A DNA stretch of 64,000 nt, from NCBI GenBank assembly GCA_039583875.1, contig CM077160.1, positions 111,805,314 through 111,869,313 of the forward strand. The letters are read 5' to 3'. Shown here piece by piece: positions 30,994 through 42,685 of the stretch. Both the position numbers and the translations under genes were made by a program. Under the pieces are notes generated by a model. The model was not told where the DNA came from. It made no database searches and worked only from the letters and a program-made list of their open reading frames with translations. Within the stretch, counting starts at the first letter, position 1. The number at the start of each line of letters is the position of its first letter. This DNA is from Platanthera guangdongensis. Taxonomy: Eukaryota; Streptophyta; Magnoliopsida; Asparagales; Orchidaceae.

Positions 30994-32950
30994 TCATCGT
31001 CTCCAATATCCGCTTTGTTCTCCTCTGCATCCTCAATCACGACGTCAGCTTTGGGATCCTTATCATCCTCACTCTCCTCCTCATCCTTGCCATCCTTGTC
31101 GTCCTCACTATCCTCGTCATCATCATCTTCATCCTCATCGGAGTCAGTGGTGGAAGACAAGACGTGGTCTAGCGAGTTGGACTCTTCGATGAGCTTGCCC
31201 AAAATAAGGTCCATCATTGTCAGATGGGCCACCTCCAGGTCAATAAATCCATTCATCCTCAACTTGGCGAGAACGCCATCTCCTGTCGCCCACACAATGT
31301 CGCGATGGATTGTGGGCATCTCGTCGCCATGAAAACAGATCGTCTTCCCAATCCCAAAAGTACTTACTGCCATCGGATGCGGCTCAGGTGGGTGAGTTTC
31401 CATCTCAGTAATCCACACTTGTGCAGCCTCTAGCGCGGCTTTGGTGTCTGCGAGCTCTTACTCTAGCCCGGAGACCTTCCTTATCCTCTCGATCTTATCC
31501 TCCTACGAGTAACAACAAAAATCATCAATAAAGCGATCATCAAGGAGCAACTATGCTGAAGTTGAGCATCCAAGTTGAGGTTACCACATAAACTTTACAC
31601 TGGGTGGACTGAAGTCCCAGCTCCAGTATCTTCTTCGACACCACCCTTAGTTGTTCCTGGGCCTCGATAAAACTCTTGGTTGTATAGTGACCCAGCTCGG
31701 ACGCTCGCATGAGTGAGCGGGCAATCTGATTGGCGAACTCCTCTGCGTCGATATCCTCCAGCGACTCGATTTTCACGTCACCATAGAGGGTGAAGGTGAC
31801 GTCGTACGCCTTGCCCTCGTCCTCCCAATCTTCCGACTAAGCGGGCAAGTTTGTGTTCAAGGTCACCTTATGCTCGCCCTCAACCCAGGTCACCATCGGG
31901 CCACCATATGCATCCTTGTCGCCACGCGCGAGATTGTAGTTCAGGTGGAATTATGCTAGGCTCACCAACCTCGACGAGATCTTCTTTCTAGCCAACGATC
32001 TCGTGGGATACCTTTTCCCTCTTCCTTGTGTGTTCTGGGGACTTGACATTTCCTTTCCCCTTGCCCAGCCTCCTCTACGAGGAGCCTTGTTTCTTGCTAG
32101 GTCGCAGCTGACCTTTAGTGCAAGCTGGCGGATTTGTCGAGCTCTGCGTGAGGGCGCGACCTCCTTAGCCATTGGGAGGGGTTCTTGCGGTAGAGTGCGA
32201 GAAGCTGCAAAGAAGACATGAAGCTGTTAGTCATAGTGACCAAGCATGATACGCATCTGGGGGGTAGCGAGTATGGTATAAACTCGTTTAGTTGATTACC
32301 TTCGCCCGAGAAGATCTCGACCAGCTCATTGACGTGAAGTCGACAGTGATCGATGTCAAACTTGCGGCCTTGGAAGGCTTCGACAAGCTCCTCACGCGGT
32401 CCCTCGAGGAAAGGGGGCAAGATGGCGTCCTCTGCCAGTTGGTGTAGTATGCAAGGAACTTCTTCAAAATCACCAGAGACGACGACTAGCCATTCACCCC
32501 AGTGATGTTGACCTGGGTACAGACACTACTTCTGAAGAAGATGACACCCTCTCTAGTCATCGTGAAGGCAAAGATCTTTCAAAAGATGGAGAGATCGAAG
32601 GCGATCTTCTCTGATTGTAGGAAGTAGAGGAATTACATGATCATCGCCACTCCATTTGAGTTGATCTGAGCAGGGACCATGCCAAAATACCTAAGTATTT
32701 GGCAGTATTCTGGGCATAGAGGAAGTCGCAAGCCAACCTCAAAGTGACAAAGAGGGAGGACGAGCTCGTCGTCTAGTACGATGTTTAGTCGCTCGGACCA
32801 TGCAAGAAGTCTGACTGCGTACCCTTATGGCAGGAGCCTCCTCTTAAAATTCGTTAAGTCCCAGTCATCGGTGATAGCCTTTTTGAAGACTGCCTCGGTG
32901 AAGTTTCTCACATGGGTCATGCGGCGGGCATTAGCATCATCTCTAACCAT
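30994..32950 (-). pseudogene. Broken multi-exon gene with Transposase_28 ('putative gypsy type transposon')-like domain
   Basis: The apparent start is ATG at 32950 (MVRDDANARRM), 80-120 bp downstream of a TATA box at 33071. The N-terminal part reads LRLPLCPEYCQILRYFGMVP and continues AQINSNGVAMIM..FLYFL, resembling the plant Transposase_28 domain (LPLHPF..LRYYGLSPAQL type). A middle block has PFLEGPREELVEAFQGRKFD and HVNELVEIFSGE. Next come a putative intron (GGCGAAG|GTAATC to CTTTGCAG, about 32195-32300), a basic exon, and a helix with RVVSKKILELGLQ. A second putative intron ends CTCGTAG|GAGGATAAG near 31505. The acidic tail DSDEDEDDDDEDSEDDKDGK runs to about 31000, where the gypsy-B LTR cuts it. 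At least five stops and one frameshift are present. Function is unknown. Confidence 0.5.
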
Positions 32951-33070
32951 CCTTAAAAAGCGAGTAAGACGAGTGGTGAGTATCAAGAACGAGAAGGACA
33001 AAGGTCACGGATACTCGCTAGTAAGGAAGAGGATTCTCAACAACGTAATTAAGACACATCGAACCCCTCT

Positions 33071-33077
33071 ATTTATA
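33071..33077 (-). promoter_or_regulatory. TATA box upstream of the Transposase_28-like gene
   Basis: The minus strand reads GCCTATAAATAGAGGGG, a strong plant TATA context, about 120 bp before the proposed ATG at 32950. Gypsy-3 inserted at 33146/33147, some 70 bp further upstream. Confidence 0.6.
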
Positions 33078-33146
33078 GGCAGAGGCCAAAATGGGGGTAT
33101 CTAGTACCTCGCGCGAGTATCGATCTAAGTCTCTACCTACCCATAG

Positions 33147-35479
33147 TGTAACACCCCCTATCCGTCACATAGCATATAGCAGTAGGTCCAGCCGGGGCCC
33201 GACGTCGTATGCCACAGACAGACCGGGTGGTTACTTGTGGAAACCATCCAACCAATCTCAATGTCCTACACAGAGCATTCTAGCGGAAGCATTATATTAA
33301 AGTTACAATAAAGAGCCCAGCATTAGAGCCTGAATGTCCACTAGTACAGAATAGGAATGTTATACAAAATACCCAAAAATAAGCCTTAAGGCCTTACAAA
33401 ATGTTTCACTTCCAATTACATGTTTTACAAACCACGGCACGCAGGCCGGTCACACATGAATAAAGCAGTAAACACTTCCAAATAAGCCTTCAAGGGCCGG
33501 CTTCGCATTCGGGCTTTAGCCCGCTATTGACCGCTTGGTCCAGCTGCACCTGCAAGCAACAAACCACCGTACGGTGGCAAAACAAGGCAACGGTCAGCTA
33601 TGCTGACCAAATTATAACGATCCCGCCCCCAACTCGGGGCGGCGATGCTCCTTCCCTGCATTTCATTAGCATAAGCGAGCAATATAAACATATAGCCATT
33701 TCATCACAGACGCTGGCTCGCACGGCCACACGCCCCGTGCTCTCAGGGCACATTCTCGGTGAACCGGTCGACGTCGCGTCAATATAAGTCATCGACATTC
33801 CGGACTCACCACCGCCACTTGGACGGACAAACCTATGAGCAATTTGTCTTCCTGGCCTGGGTCACAACAATTTAAGCCATTAACTGCCGAAGACCCTAAT
33901 CTATGCCAACGGTAAGTGTCACGTGCCTTTAGGTCTCTTTAACCGAACGACATAGAACGGGTACGGTTCCATCTAACCCGTGCTCACATCGCAACGACAA
34001 TTTAAGTCATATGCGCGGGTCAAACTTCCACCGAGTCCCATTTCCATCACAAGTCACATAACCCGGTTGTGTTCAAGTTGGCTCTCAAGCCACCAAGTTG
34101 GCAAGATCTCGTATCCGCCCAGTTTTCCGGGTGCACCTTTGGGTTAGTCCCCCAAGGCTCCCTGCTGCAATCTACCGCGTAGAAAACTCGAAAAACAACC
34201 AATAGCACGGAGTCTTCTCCGGCATTATGCAATGCAACATCACCGATCCAGACCAACATGTCCGGGTAGGCTTCACACATCATGCCTATGTCCGTTCTCG
34301 CTTACGGACTCTAAACAACGGGGACTTCACATATCTACCCGAAGGAACGCCTCCAACTCTCCGCAAACTCGCGAGAGCGGGCTTCCTATGCTAAGAAAGA
34401 GAGCTACTCATGCTCAAGATGAGGATCGTTACCCTGGCGTTCCTCTTTGGCGCCATTGAAAAGTAATCGGATGAAAAGCACCGCACTAGCTTTGCCTCCG
34501 TGGATCCGGAGTCGGCTCGCGATTCGGGGCTTCGAAGCTCCTCCAATGGCGGGATCTAGCTCCTTCTTCCTCCCTTGGCTCTCCTCTCTCTCTAAGGTTT
34601 TAGAAAGATAACACTTAAGAAAAGTGAGGGTTTTCTAAGTCCAATCCCGGGTATATCCTGTCAGGAACAACCCCCAGCCGTTGGATCTCAAAATAAGGAA
34701 ACGAACGGCTTTGATTCGGGACTGAAATGCCCAATCTGGACCGAACACGGCCTGGCACACGCCCGTATCCAGGGCCGTGTGCCTCATTCGCCGTCAAAAT
34801 CGGCTCGCCTGGAACCTCACACTGGTATCTAACACGCCCGTGTTCGAGCTGACACGCCCGTGTTCCATGTGACACGCCCGTGTTCCATGTGACACGGCCG
34901 TGTGGCCGGCCGTGTACCCCTTCATTTTTCCCCAAAATCAACCCGAGCACTGCACGGGTTCTAGGACACGCCTGTGTCCTTACCCGTGTCACCTCAACAT
35001 GCCTGGACCCCAGGCCGTGTACACGGCCTCGACACTCGACACTTCGTCGAGCGAAGATCGTCGACCTATCGACACGGCCTTGGACACGCCCGTGTCCTAG
35101 GCCGTGTGCCTTGTCTCGACACATTGTCGACACCAAAGTGTCGACTCCCGGTACGAGTGTCGACACGGGTCGACACGCCCTGCGACACGCCCGTGTCGCA
35201 GGCCGTGTGGCATGTCTCGACACTTCGTCGAACGCAGAGTGTCGACTTCGCGGCTAAGTGTCGACACGGGTCGACACGCCCTGCGACACGCCCGTGTCGC
35301 AGGCCGTGTGCCCAGTCTCGACACAATGTCAAGACCAAAGTGTCGACTTCCCGTCTTAGTGTCGACACAGGCTTGACACGCCATGGGACACGCCCGTGTC
35401 CCAGGCCGTGTGCCTGCTGCCAGAACCCAAACTGGCCCAAAACGTCCCCCTTTGCTCCTTTGAGTTTCGGGGCGTTACA
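33147..35479 (-). mobile_element. gypsy-3 3' LTR (2333 bp)
   Basis: TGTAACACCCCC at 33147 to GGGGCGTTACA at 35479; in element orientation TGTAACGCCCC...GGGTGTTACA. U3 (34740-35430) is a palindrome array. The remainder shows no gene. Its extra 20 bp relative to the other LTR are one unit GACACGCCCGTGTTCCATGT near 34850-34890. Confidence 0.95.
34740..35430. repeat. Palindrome array in gypsy-3 left LTR (U3)
   Basis: Repeats of ACACGCCCGTGT, ACACGGCCGTGT and CAGGCCGTGTG alternate with TCGACAC and GTGTCGAC. GTGTCGACAC, the copia-1 palindrome, occurs exactly at 35157-35166, 35258-35267 and 35359-35368, spaced about 101 bp. That spacing marks a higher-order unit of about 101 bp (Ctcgacac..gtgtcgac..cgtgtcgcaggccgtgtg). 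Confidence 0.92.
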
Positions 35480-38400
35480 ACTCTCCCCCTCTTAAAAGAA
35501 TTTTGTCCACGAAATTACATAAAGGAAAGACATGTACAAAACCAAAATTTGTACCTGAGCGGAACAACTCTGAATACTCATCAAGCATAGTCTGCTCTCG
35601 CTCCCAAGAGAGCTCCTCACGACCGCAATTGTCCCACCGGACCTTGACCATCCTGATCTCTTTATTGCGTAGCCGCTTGACCTCCGAGCCCTCAATCCGC
35701 ACGGGCTTGACCTTTGTCGTTAGCACAATATCCACCGGCACTTGATCAACCGCGATCACTTGCGTAGGCTCTTGCACTGCCTTCCGAAGCACCGAAATGT
35801 GGAATACATCATGTAAACCACTTAGCTCCACTGAAAGCTTCAACCGATAGGCCGCTTCACCAACTCGCTCCAGAACCTCAAACGGTCCAAGGTATCTCGG
35901 GCTTAGCTTTTTCAACCGCCGCACCCGCGAGACACCCTTGAACGGCTTGATCTTTAAGTATATATAATCGCCCACAGCGAACTCCACGTTCCTGTGCTTG
36001 GCATTATAGTACTTTGCTTGCCGGTCCTGAGCGATAAGCAACCTCTCCCGAATGGTTCGCACCAAAGAAGTAGCACCCTCCACTTCCGATCGCTTATACA
36101 ACATTGACTCACCCGTTTCTAACCAAGATAACGGCGTGCGACATTTTCTACCATATAGGGCCTCGAAAGGCGCCATCTGAATACTCGCTTGGTAGCTATT
36201 GTTGTATGCGAACTCCACCAAATAAAGGTGGTATTCCCATTGCTTTCTGAAATCCAAGACACACATGCGGAGCATGTCTTCCATAGTTCTATTGACCCTC
36301 TCGGTCTGCCCTTCCATTTGCGGATGGAAGGCTGTGCTAAATTTCAGCTTTGTTCCCAACATTTGCTGCACAAGCCTCCAATCATTGGACGTGAATCGCC
36401 CATCTCGGTCACTCACGATGCTGCGGGGCACACCATGAAGCCGTACTATGTTATCCACATAAAGCTTTGCCAGCTTCTCCACCGGATCATCCTTCCTGTG
36501 CGGAATAAAATGCGACACCTTTGCTAATCGATCAACCACCACCCAAATGGCGTCGTTCCCCTTTTGCGAATTTGGCAAACCGTGCACAAAGTCCATAGAG
36601 ATGTCGTCGAATTTCCACTTCGGAATAGGCAAGGACTTAAGAAATCCTCCCGGCTTTTGGCACTCCGCCTTTACCAAGGCGCAAGTTTGGCACTTCGCTA
36701 CGTATAGCGCCACATCCTTCTTCAAACCCGGCCACCAAAACAGTTTCTTCACATCACGGTACATCTTCGTGCTCCTCGGGTGAATCGAGTACTTGGTATG
36801 GTGTGCCTCGTACAACAACTCCACCCGTAAATTGCCCACACTTGGGACGCACAAACGACTGTCTTTCCAAAGCAACCCGTCCTCCACGACGAATTGGGAA
36901 TTTGACCCATCCAGAGCCTCTATCATGAATTGCTTCATATGAGCATCCATATCCAAAGCCTGCCGAATACGATCAGCCAGGTCATATTGGACTTCAGTCC
37001 AATTCAGAACTGCTTCAGCACTTGATTGTCTATCAACACAAACAATCTCCAACGCCTCCAACTCTCGCACTAACCGCTCATCATGCACCGATAGCCAATC
37101 GGCTTGAGCTGGGGCTCGGCGACTCAGCGCATCCGCAACCGCATTCCCTTTGCCAGGCACGTAGTGGATCTTGAACGTATAGTCCCCCAGGAACTCCATC
37201 CATCTACGCTGCCGCATATTCAGATCTTTCTGATCAATAAGGTACTTCAGGCTCTTGTGATCGGTGTAGATATCAATCTTCACACCGTACAAGTAGTGTC
37301 TCCACAGCTTCAAGGCAAAAATCACGGCCGCTAACTCCAAGTCATGGACCGGATAGTTCCTTTCATGCACTTTTAGCTGTCTCGAGCCATAAGTTATTAC
37401 ACTTCCGTGTTGCAGTAGCACGCAACCCAAACCGCTGCCCGAAGCATCGCTATAAATCTCATAGCCTTCGGTCCCACATGGCGAACTCAGCACAGATACC
37501 GTGGTCAACCGACACTTCAACTCCTCAAAAGCTCGCGCGCACTCCGGCGTCCAAACGAACTTATGCTCCTTCCTCGTCAATGTAGTGAGAGGTAACGCTA
37601 TCCGCGAGAAGTTCTCTACGAAGCGCCTATAATAGCCGGCAAGCCCCAGAAAACTCCGGACTTTCGCTACAGTAGCGAGCTCAGGCCACTCTCGTATCGC
37701 AACAATCTTCGCCGGATCCACAGCAATACCCTCTCCACTTACTATATGCCCGAGGAACGCCACCGAGGATAGCCAAAACTCGCACTTCGAGAAATTGACA
37801 TACAACTAATTTCTCCTTAGCGTTTCCAACACCAAATGAAGATGCTTGAAGTGATCTTCCTCACTTTGCGAGTACACCAAAATATCGTCGATGAAGACGA
37901 TCACGAAATGGTCCAAGTACTCCCTGAAAGTCCTGTTCATCAAATCCATGAACACTGACGGCGCATTAGTCAGCCCAAACGGCATGACCGTAAACTCATA
38001 ATGCTCGTATCTCGTACTAAACGCTGTCTTTGGGATATCACTCTCCCTTATTCGCAGCTGATAGTACCCAGCCTTGAGATCTAACTTCGAGTACACCGTC
38101 GACCCGACTAACTGATCAAAAAGATCATCAATCCGTGGGATCGGGTACTTGTTCTTCTCAGTCAGCTTGTTGAGCTCCCGATAATCAATACATAGCCTCA
38201 AGCTTCCATCCTTCTTCTTAACAAAGAGGACCGGTGCGCTCCAAGGCGAAGAACTCGGGCGCACATACCCTTGCTCCAACAACTCTTGCAGTTGAACTTT
38301 CAGCTCCGCCATTTCCTTAGGCGCCAGCCGATAAGGAGATCGTGACACAGGCTTTGCACCTGGCACTAGCTCGATCGTAAAATCTATCTCCCGCTGAGGC

Positions 38401-38923
38401 GGGGCTGCAGGAAGATCTATGGGGAACACATCAGGGTATTCCGATACCACTGAAATACAATCCAACGCGGGCTTCGGCTTTGCAACCTCCACTAGCGTAA
38501 AGAACAGTTCTGCTCCTACACGAACCGCCTTCACCACCTGAAGAGCAGACATCAATGTCTTGCTCGACCCCTTTAAGCTCGTAAAAGTCGTCTCACGACT
38601 TGCTCCCAGCTTGACTTCCTTGCTACCGCAATCTATATGGGCCTGCTGCTCCGAGAGCCAGTCCATGCCAAATATGACGTCGAACTCCACCAACGGAAGT
38701 AAAGACGCCCGCAGGTCGAACTCCTGCTCCCCAATACGAATCTTGACATCGCATATCCTAACCGCTCGCATCGAACACCCGTTGGGCAACAACACATCCA
38801 ACTTATCCTTCGTCATCGAAGAAGGGACTCCGATGCGTGATATAAATCCTTCGGACAAGAAGGAGTGTGAAGCTCCCGTATCGAAGAGTGCTCGTGCCGG
38901 ATTTTCGCAAATCAATACAAATC
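35475..38923 (-). pseudogene. pol: gypsy-3 protease-RT-RNase H-integrase polyprotein (one nonsense codon)
   Basis: Starting after the intron acceptor at 38924: protease [18 protein letters not shown] and [96 protein letters not shown]. RNase [17 protein letters not shown] and [17 protein letters not shown]. Integrase: [20 protein letters not shown] with [11 protein letters not shown], core [53 protein letters not shown], and a Tekay-type C-terminus ending [10 protein letters not shown]. All motifs look intact. A single TAG near 37806 ([12 protein letters not shown], where Gln is usual) interrupts about 1,150 codons. The stop TAA is bases 3-5 of the LTR itself. Confidence 0.93.
35480..35498 (-). 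other. gypsy-3 polypurine tract
   Basis: The minus strand reads CTTTTAAGAGGGGGAGAGT directly before the LTR start TGTAACG. Confidence 0.85.
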
Positions 38924-38999
38924 CTAAACAAGCAGTGGTAAGGTAACATGTGCATAACAAGTATTTAAATAAATTGACTTGCTATAAATTAAACCGTAC
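38924..38999 (-). other. Proposed gag-pro spliceosomal intron of gypsy-3 (76 bp)
   Basis: On the minus strand gag reads DVVTG and then stops three codons later. The donor GACAG|GTACGG and acceptor CTTGTTTAG|GATTTG enclose 76 A/T-rich bases. Removal joins phase 1 (G|GA) to give [21 protein letters not shown] in one frame. Because 76 is not a multiple of three, unspliced RNA puts pol out of frame with gag. Confidence 0.75.
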
Positions 39000-40143
39000 C
39001 TGTCACCACATCAGCTTGTTTGATGGCCTCCTGTTGGCCAAGATTATAAACCCTTGGTTGGGCCGGAGCATAATGGGATGTGGTCGACTCCACCGCCTTT
39101 CCCTTCTCTTCATAAGTAGCTCTCGGCTTCCTCTCGGACTTAGGACGTCCGCTCCAACAGTCACGGGCAAAGTGCCCCGTCTTCCCACAAGTAAAACACG
39201 CGCCCGGGGTCCGACTCGTAGTCGCCCTAGAAGCACCAGAAGGAGCTGGACCCGAAGTCCTATGCTTCTTGAAAGCCCTCTGATAGCCGGACTTTGAAAT
39301 AGTCGGCACTTTAAATTCAGATTTTCTATCACCCAAGCCTTTCTTTGCTTGCACATTCTTCATGTCCTTCTCCAAGGACCGGGCAGTATTGACCAAGGTT
39401 AAGAAACCCTGCGTCATTGGCCCCGAGAGTAGTAATCTCAACTCATCTCTCAAGCCTTCGTAGAAGCGATTAGTCTTGCGCTCCTCATCCATGATGGTGG
39501 AGCTAGCATATCGACTTAAACGAGTGAACTCATGGAGATATTCATCCACGCTCTTCTCACCCTGAACCAACTTCAGAAATTCGTTCTCCATCGAAATCCT
39601 CTGAGTAGAAGGGAGGTATCTTGCCAAGAACAATCCCGAGAACTCTTCCATCAGAACGTCTATAAGTTGTCTACCTCTCAAATGATGCAGCTCCAATCCT
39701 TCCCACCACATTCTCGCTTCACCGTCCAAAAGGAACGTAGCGATGGTGGTCATTTGCCACTCCTCCGTCTCCGTCGCTGTCATGACTCTCTTCACCCTGG
39801 AGAGCCAGTCTTCGGCCTGAGATGGGGTTCCCAACCCCGAGAATAATGGAGGGTTAAAGCTCATTACATGCTTAAGCTGCCTCTCAGTTGCCCTCCTTGG
39901 CACCACCTATTCCACAACCACTTGCTCCACTCTCCTCGGCTCAGCCTCTTGAAGAGGTTCCTGCTCCATCACAGGAGCGGGCTGCTGCGCTTGCCTTGCA
40001 GGCTGCGCATTTATCACGGCCAACACCGCTTCAGCCACCAATCGAATATTTTCAGCCGACAGAGGTGTTGCAGGAGCAACATCCGGTGCACTACTAACCT
40101 CAGAAACTCGGCGTTCTGACGGCCCAACACCACTTCTGGTCAC
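39000..40143 (-). pseudogene. gag: gypsy-3 Gag (one nonsense codon, start uncertain)
   Basis: Gag core MSFNPPLFSGLGTPSQAEDW, ATFLLDGEARMWWEGLEL, FLARYLPSTQRISMENEFL, KSVDEYLHEFTRLSRYA and one CCHC knuckle CFTCGKTGHFARDC near 39190, ending YNLGQQEAIKQADVVTG at the splice donor. A TAG near 39906 (VVVE*VVPRR) splits a 79-residue N-terminal segment from the core; CAG to TAG would explain it. The N-terminal segment starts with GTG (40141-40143, GTGACCAGAAGT) preceded by CTATAG, so an original ATG may have mutated, or the true start lies in a leader exon. Capsid and nucleocapsid functions are inferred from family. Confidence 0.88.
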
Positions 40144-40353
40144 CTATAGTGGTACAAAATATCGTTAAGCGACCAAATAAATTGCAAACAGCAATTATAG
40201 GAACACGCAGGTTCCTCAAACACGAGTATTTTCATTCCTAAGTGGACATTCATGAGTTCTTTTTACTGTTATTACGATGACGCACACGATGCGCTCACCA
40301 CCCTTAAAAAGAATTCGCCCACGAATTCACTTTAAGCCCGACCAAAACCAGTA

Positions 40354-40367
40354 ATCTGATACCAAAT
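40354..40367 (-). other. gypsy-3 primer binding site
   Basis: The minus strand reads ATTTGGTATCAGATTAC directly after the LTR end, a tRNA-Met-type primer site with the core TTGGTATCAGA. Confidence 0.7.
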
Positions 40368-42680
40368 TGTAACACCCCCTATCCGTCACATAGCATATAG
40401 CAGTAGGTCCGGCCGGGGCCCGACGCCGTATGCCACAGACAGATCGGGTGGTTACTTGTGGAAACCATTCAACCAATCTCAACGTCCTACACAGAGCATT
40501 CTAGTGGAAGCATTATATTAAAGTTACAATAAAGAACCCAACATTAGAGCATGAATGTCCACTAGTACATAATAGGAATGTTATACAAAATACCCAAAAA
40601 TAAGCCTTAAGGCCTTACAAAATGTTTCACTTCCAATTACATGTTTTACAAACCACGACACGCAGGCCGGTCACACATGAATAAAGCAGTAAACACTTCC
40701 AAATAGGCCTTCAAGGGCCGGCTTCGCATTCGGGCTTTAGCCCGCTATTGACCGCTTGGTCCAGCTGCACCTGCAAGCAACAAACCACCGCACGGTGGCA
40801 AAACAAGGCAACGGTCAGCTATGCTGACCAAATTATAACGATCCCGCCCCCAACTCGGGGCGGCGATGCTCCTTCCCTGCATTTCATTAGCATAAGCGAG
40901 CAATATAAACATATAGCCATTTCATCACAAACGCTGGCTCGCACAGCCACACGCCCCGTGCTCTCAGGGCACATTCTCGGTGAACCGGTCGACGTCACGT
41001 CAATATAATCCATCGGCATTCCGGACTCACCACCGCCACTTGGACGGCCAAACCTATGAGCAATTTGTCTTCCTGGCCTGGGTCACAAAAATTTAAGCCA
41101 TTGACCGCCGAAGACCTTAATCTATGCCAACGGTAAGTGCCACGTGCCTTTAGGTCTCTTTAACCGAACGACATAGAACGGGTACGGTTCCATCTAACCC
41201 GTGCTCACATCGCAACGACAATTTAAGTCATATGCGCGGGTCAAACTTCCACCGAGTCCCATTTCCATCACAAGTCACATAACCCGGTTATGTTCAAGTT
41301 GACTCTCAAGCCACCAAGTTGGCAAGATCTCGTATCCGCCCAGTTTTCCGGGTGCACCTTTGGGTTAGTCCCCCAAGGCTCCCTACTGCAATCTACCGCG
41401 TAGAAAACCCGAAAAACAACCAATAGCACGGAGTCTTCTCCGGCATTATGCAATGCAACATCACCGATCCAGACCAACATGTCCGGGTAGGCTTCACACA
41501 TCATGCCTATGTCCGTTCTCGCTTACGGACTCTAAACAACGGGGACTTCACATATCTACCCGAAGGAACGCCTCCAACTATCCGCAAACTCGCGAGAGCG
41601 GGCTTCCTATGCTAAGAAAGAGAGCTACTCATGCTCAAGATGAGGATCATTACCCTAGCGTTCCTCTTTGGCGCCATTGAAAAGTAATCAGATGAAAAGC
41701 ACCGCACTAGCTTTGCCTCCGTGGATCCGGAGTCGGCTCGTGATTCGGAGCTTCGAAGCTCCTCCAATGGCGGGATCTAGCTCCTTCTTCCTCCCTTGGC
41801 TCTCCTCTCTCTCTAAAGTTTTAGAAAGATAACACTTAAGAAAAGTGAGGGTTTTCTAAGTCCAATCCCGGGTATATCCCTTCAGGAACAACCCCCAGCC
41901 GTTGGATCTCAAAATAAGGAAACGAACGACTTTGATTCGGGACTGAAATGCCCAATCTGGACCGAACACGGCCTGGCACACGCCCGTGTCCAGGGCCGTG
42001 TGCCTCATTCGCCGTCAAAATCGGCTCGCCTGGAACCTCACACGGGTATCAAACACGCCCGTGTTCGAGCTGACACGCTCGTGTTCCATGTGACACGGCC
42101 GTGTGGCCGGCCGTGTACCCCTTCATTTTTCCCCAAAATCAACCCGAGCACTGCACGGGTTCTAGGACACGCCCGTGTCCTTACCCGTGTCACCTCAACA
42201 CGCCTGGACCCCAGGCCGTGTACACGGTCTCGACACTCGATACTTCGTCGAGCGAAGATCGTCGACCTATCGACACGGCCTTGGACACGCCCGTGTCCTA
42301 GGCCGTGTGCCTTGTCTCGACACATTGTCGACACCAAAGTGTCGACTCCCGGGACGAGTGTCGACACGGGTCGACACGCCCTGCGACATGCCCGTGTCGC
42401 AGGCCGTGTGCCATGTCTCGACACTTCGTCGAACGCAGAGTGTCGACTTCGCGGCTAAGTGTCGACACGGGTCGACACGCCCTGCGACACGCCCGTGTCG
42501 CAGGCCGTGTGCCCAGTCTCGACACAATGTCGAGACCAAAGTGTCGACTTCCCGTCTTAGTGTCGACACAGGCTTGACACGCCCTGGGACACGCCTGTGT
42601 CCCAGGCCGTGTGCCTGCTGCCAGAACCCAAACTGGCCCAAAACATCCCCCTTTGCTCCTTTGAGTTTCGGGGCGTTACA
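40368..42680 (-). mobile_element. gypsy-3 5' LTR (2313 bp)
   Basis: TGTAACACCCCC at 40368 to GGGGCGTTACA at 42680. It carries the same array as the left LTR (about 41960-42630) with three GTGTCGACAC copies, minus one 20-bp unit. It would hold the active promoter; I did not find an unambiguous TATA box. Confidence 0.95.
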
Positions 42681-42685
42681 CATAG

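Larger units (their letters stand above)
33147..42680 (-). mobile_element. gypsy-3: near-intact Tekay/Del-type Ty3/gypsy element
   Basis: Complete structure: left LTR 33147-35479, polypurine tract, pol, intron, gag, primer site, right LTR 40368-42680. Perfect 5-bp target duplications CATAG lie at 33142-33146 and 42681-42685. LTRs are nearly identical, with differences mostly transitions and one 20-bp repeat unit. Gag and pol form one spliced reading frame with two nonsense codons (39904-39906 and 37806-37808 region). It is the youngest element in the window. Confidence 0.95.

Noticed and set aside
34615..35495. ORFs of 100-200 codons in the gypsy-3 LTR (and the copies near 42000-42730)
   Set aside because: Translations of the palindrome array, open in several frames because the repeats lack stops; not conserved as protein.
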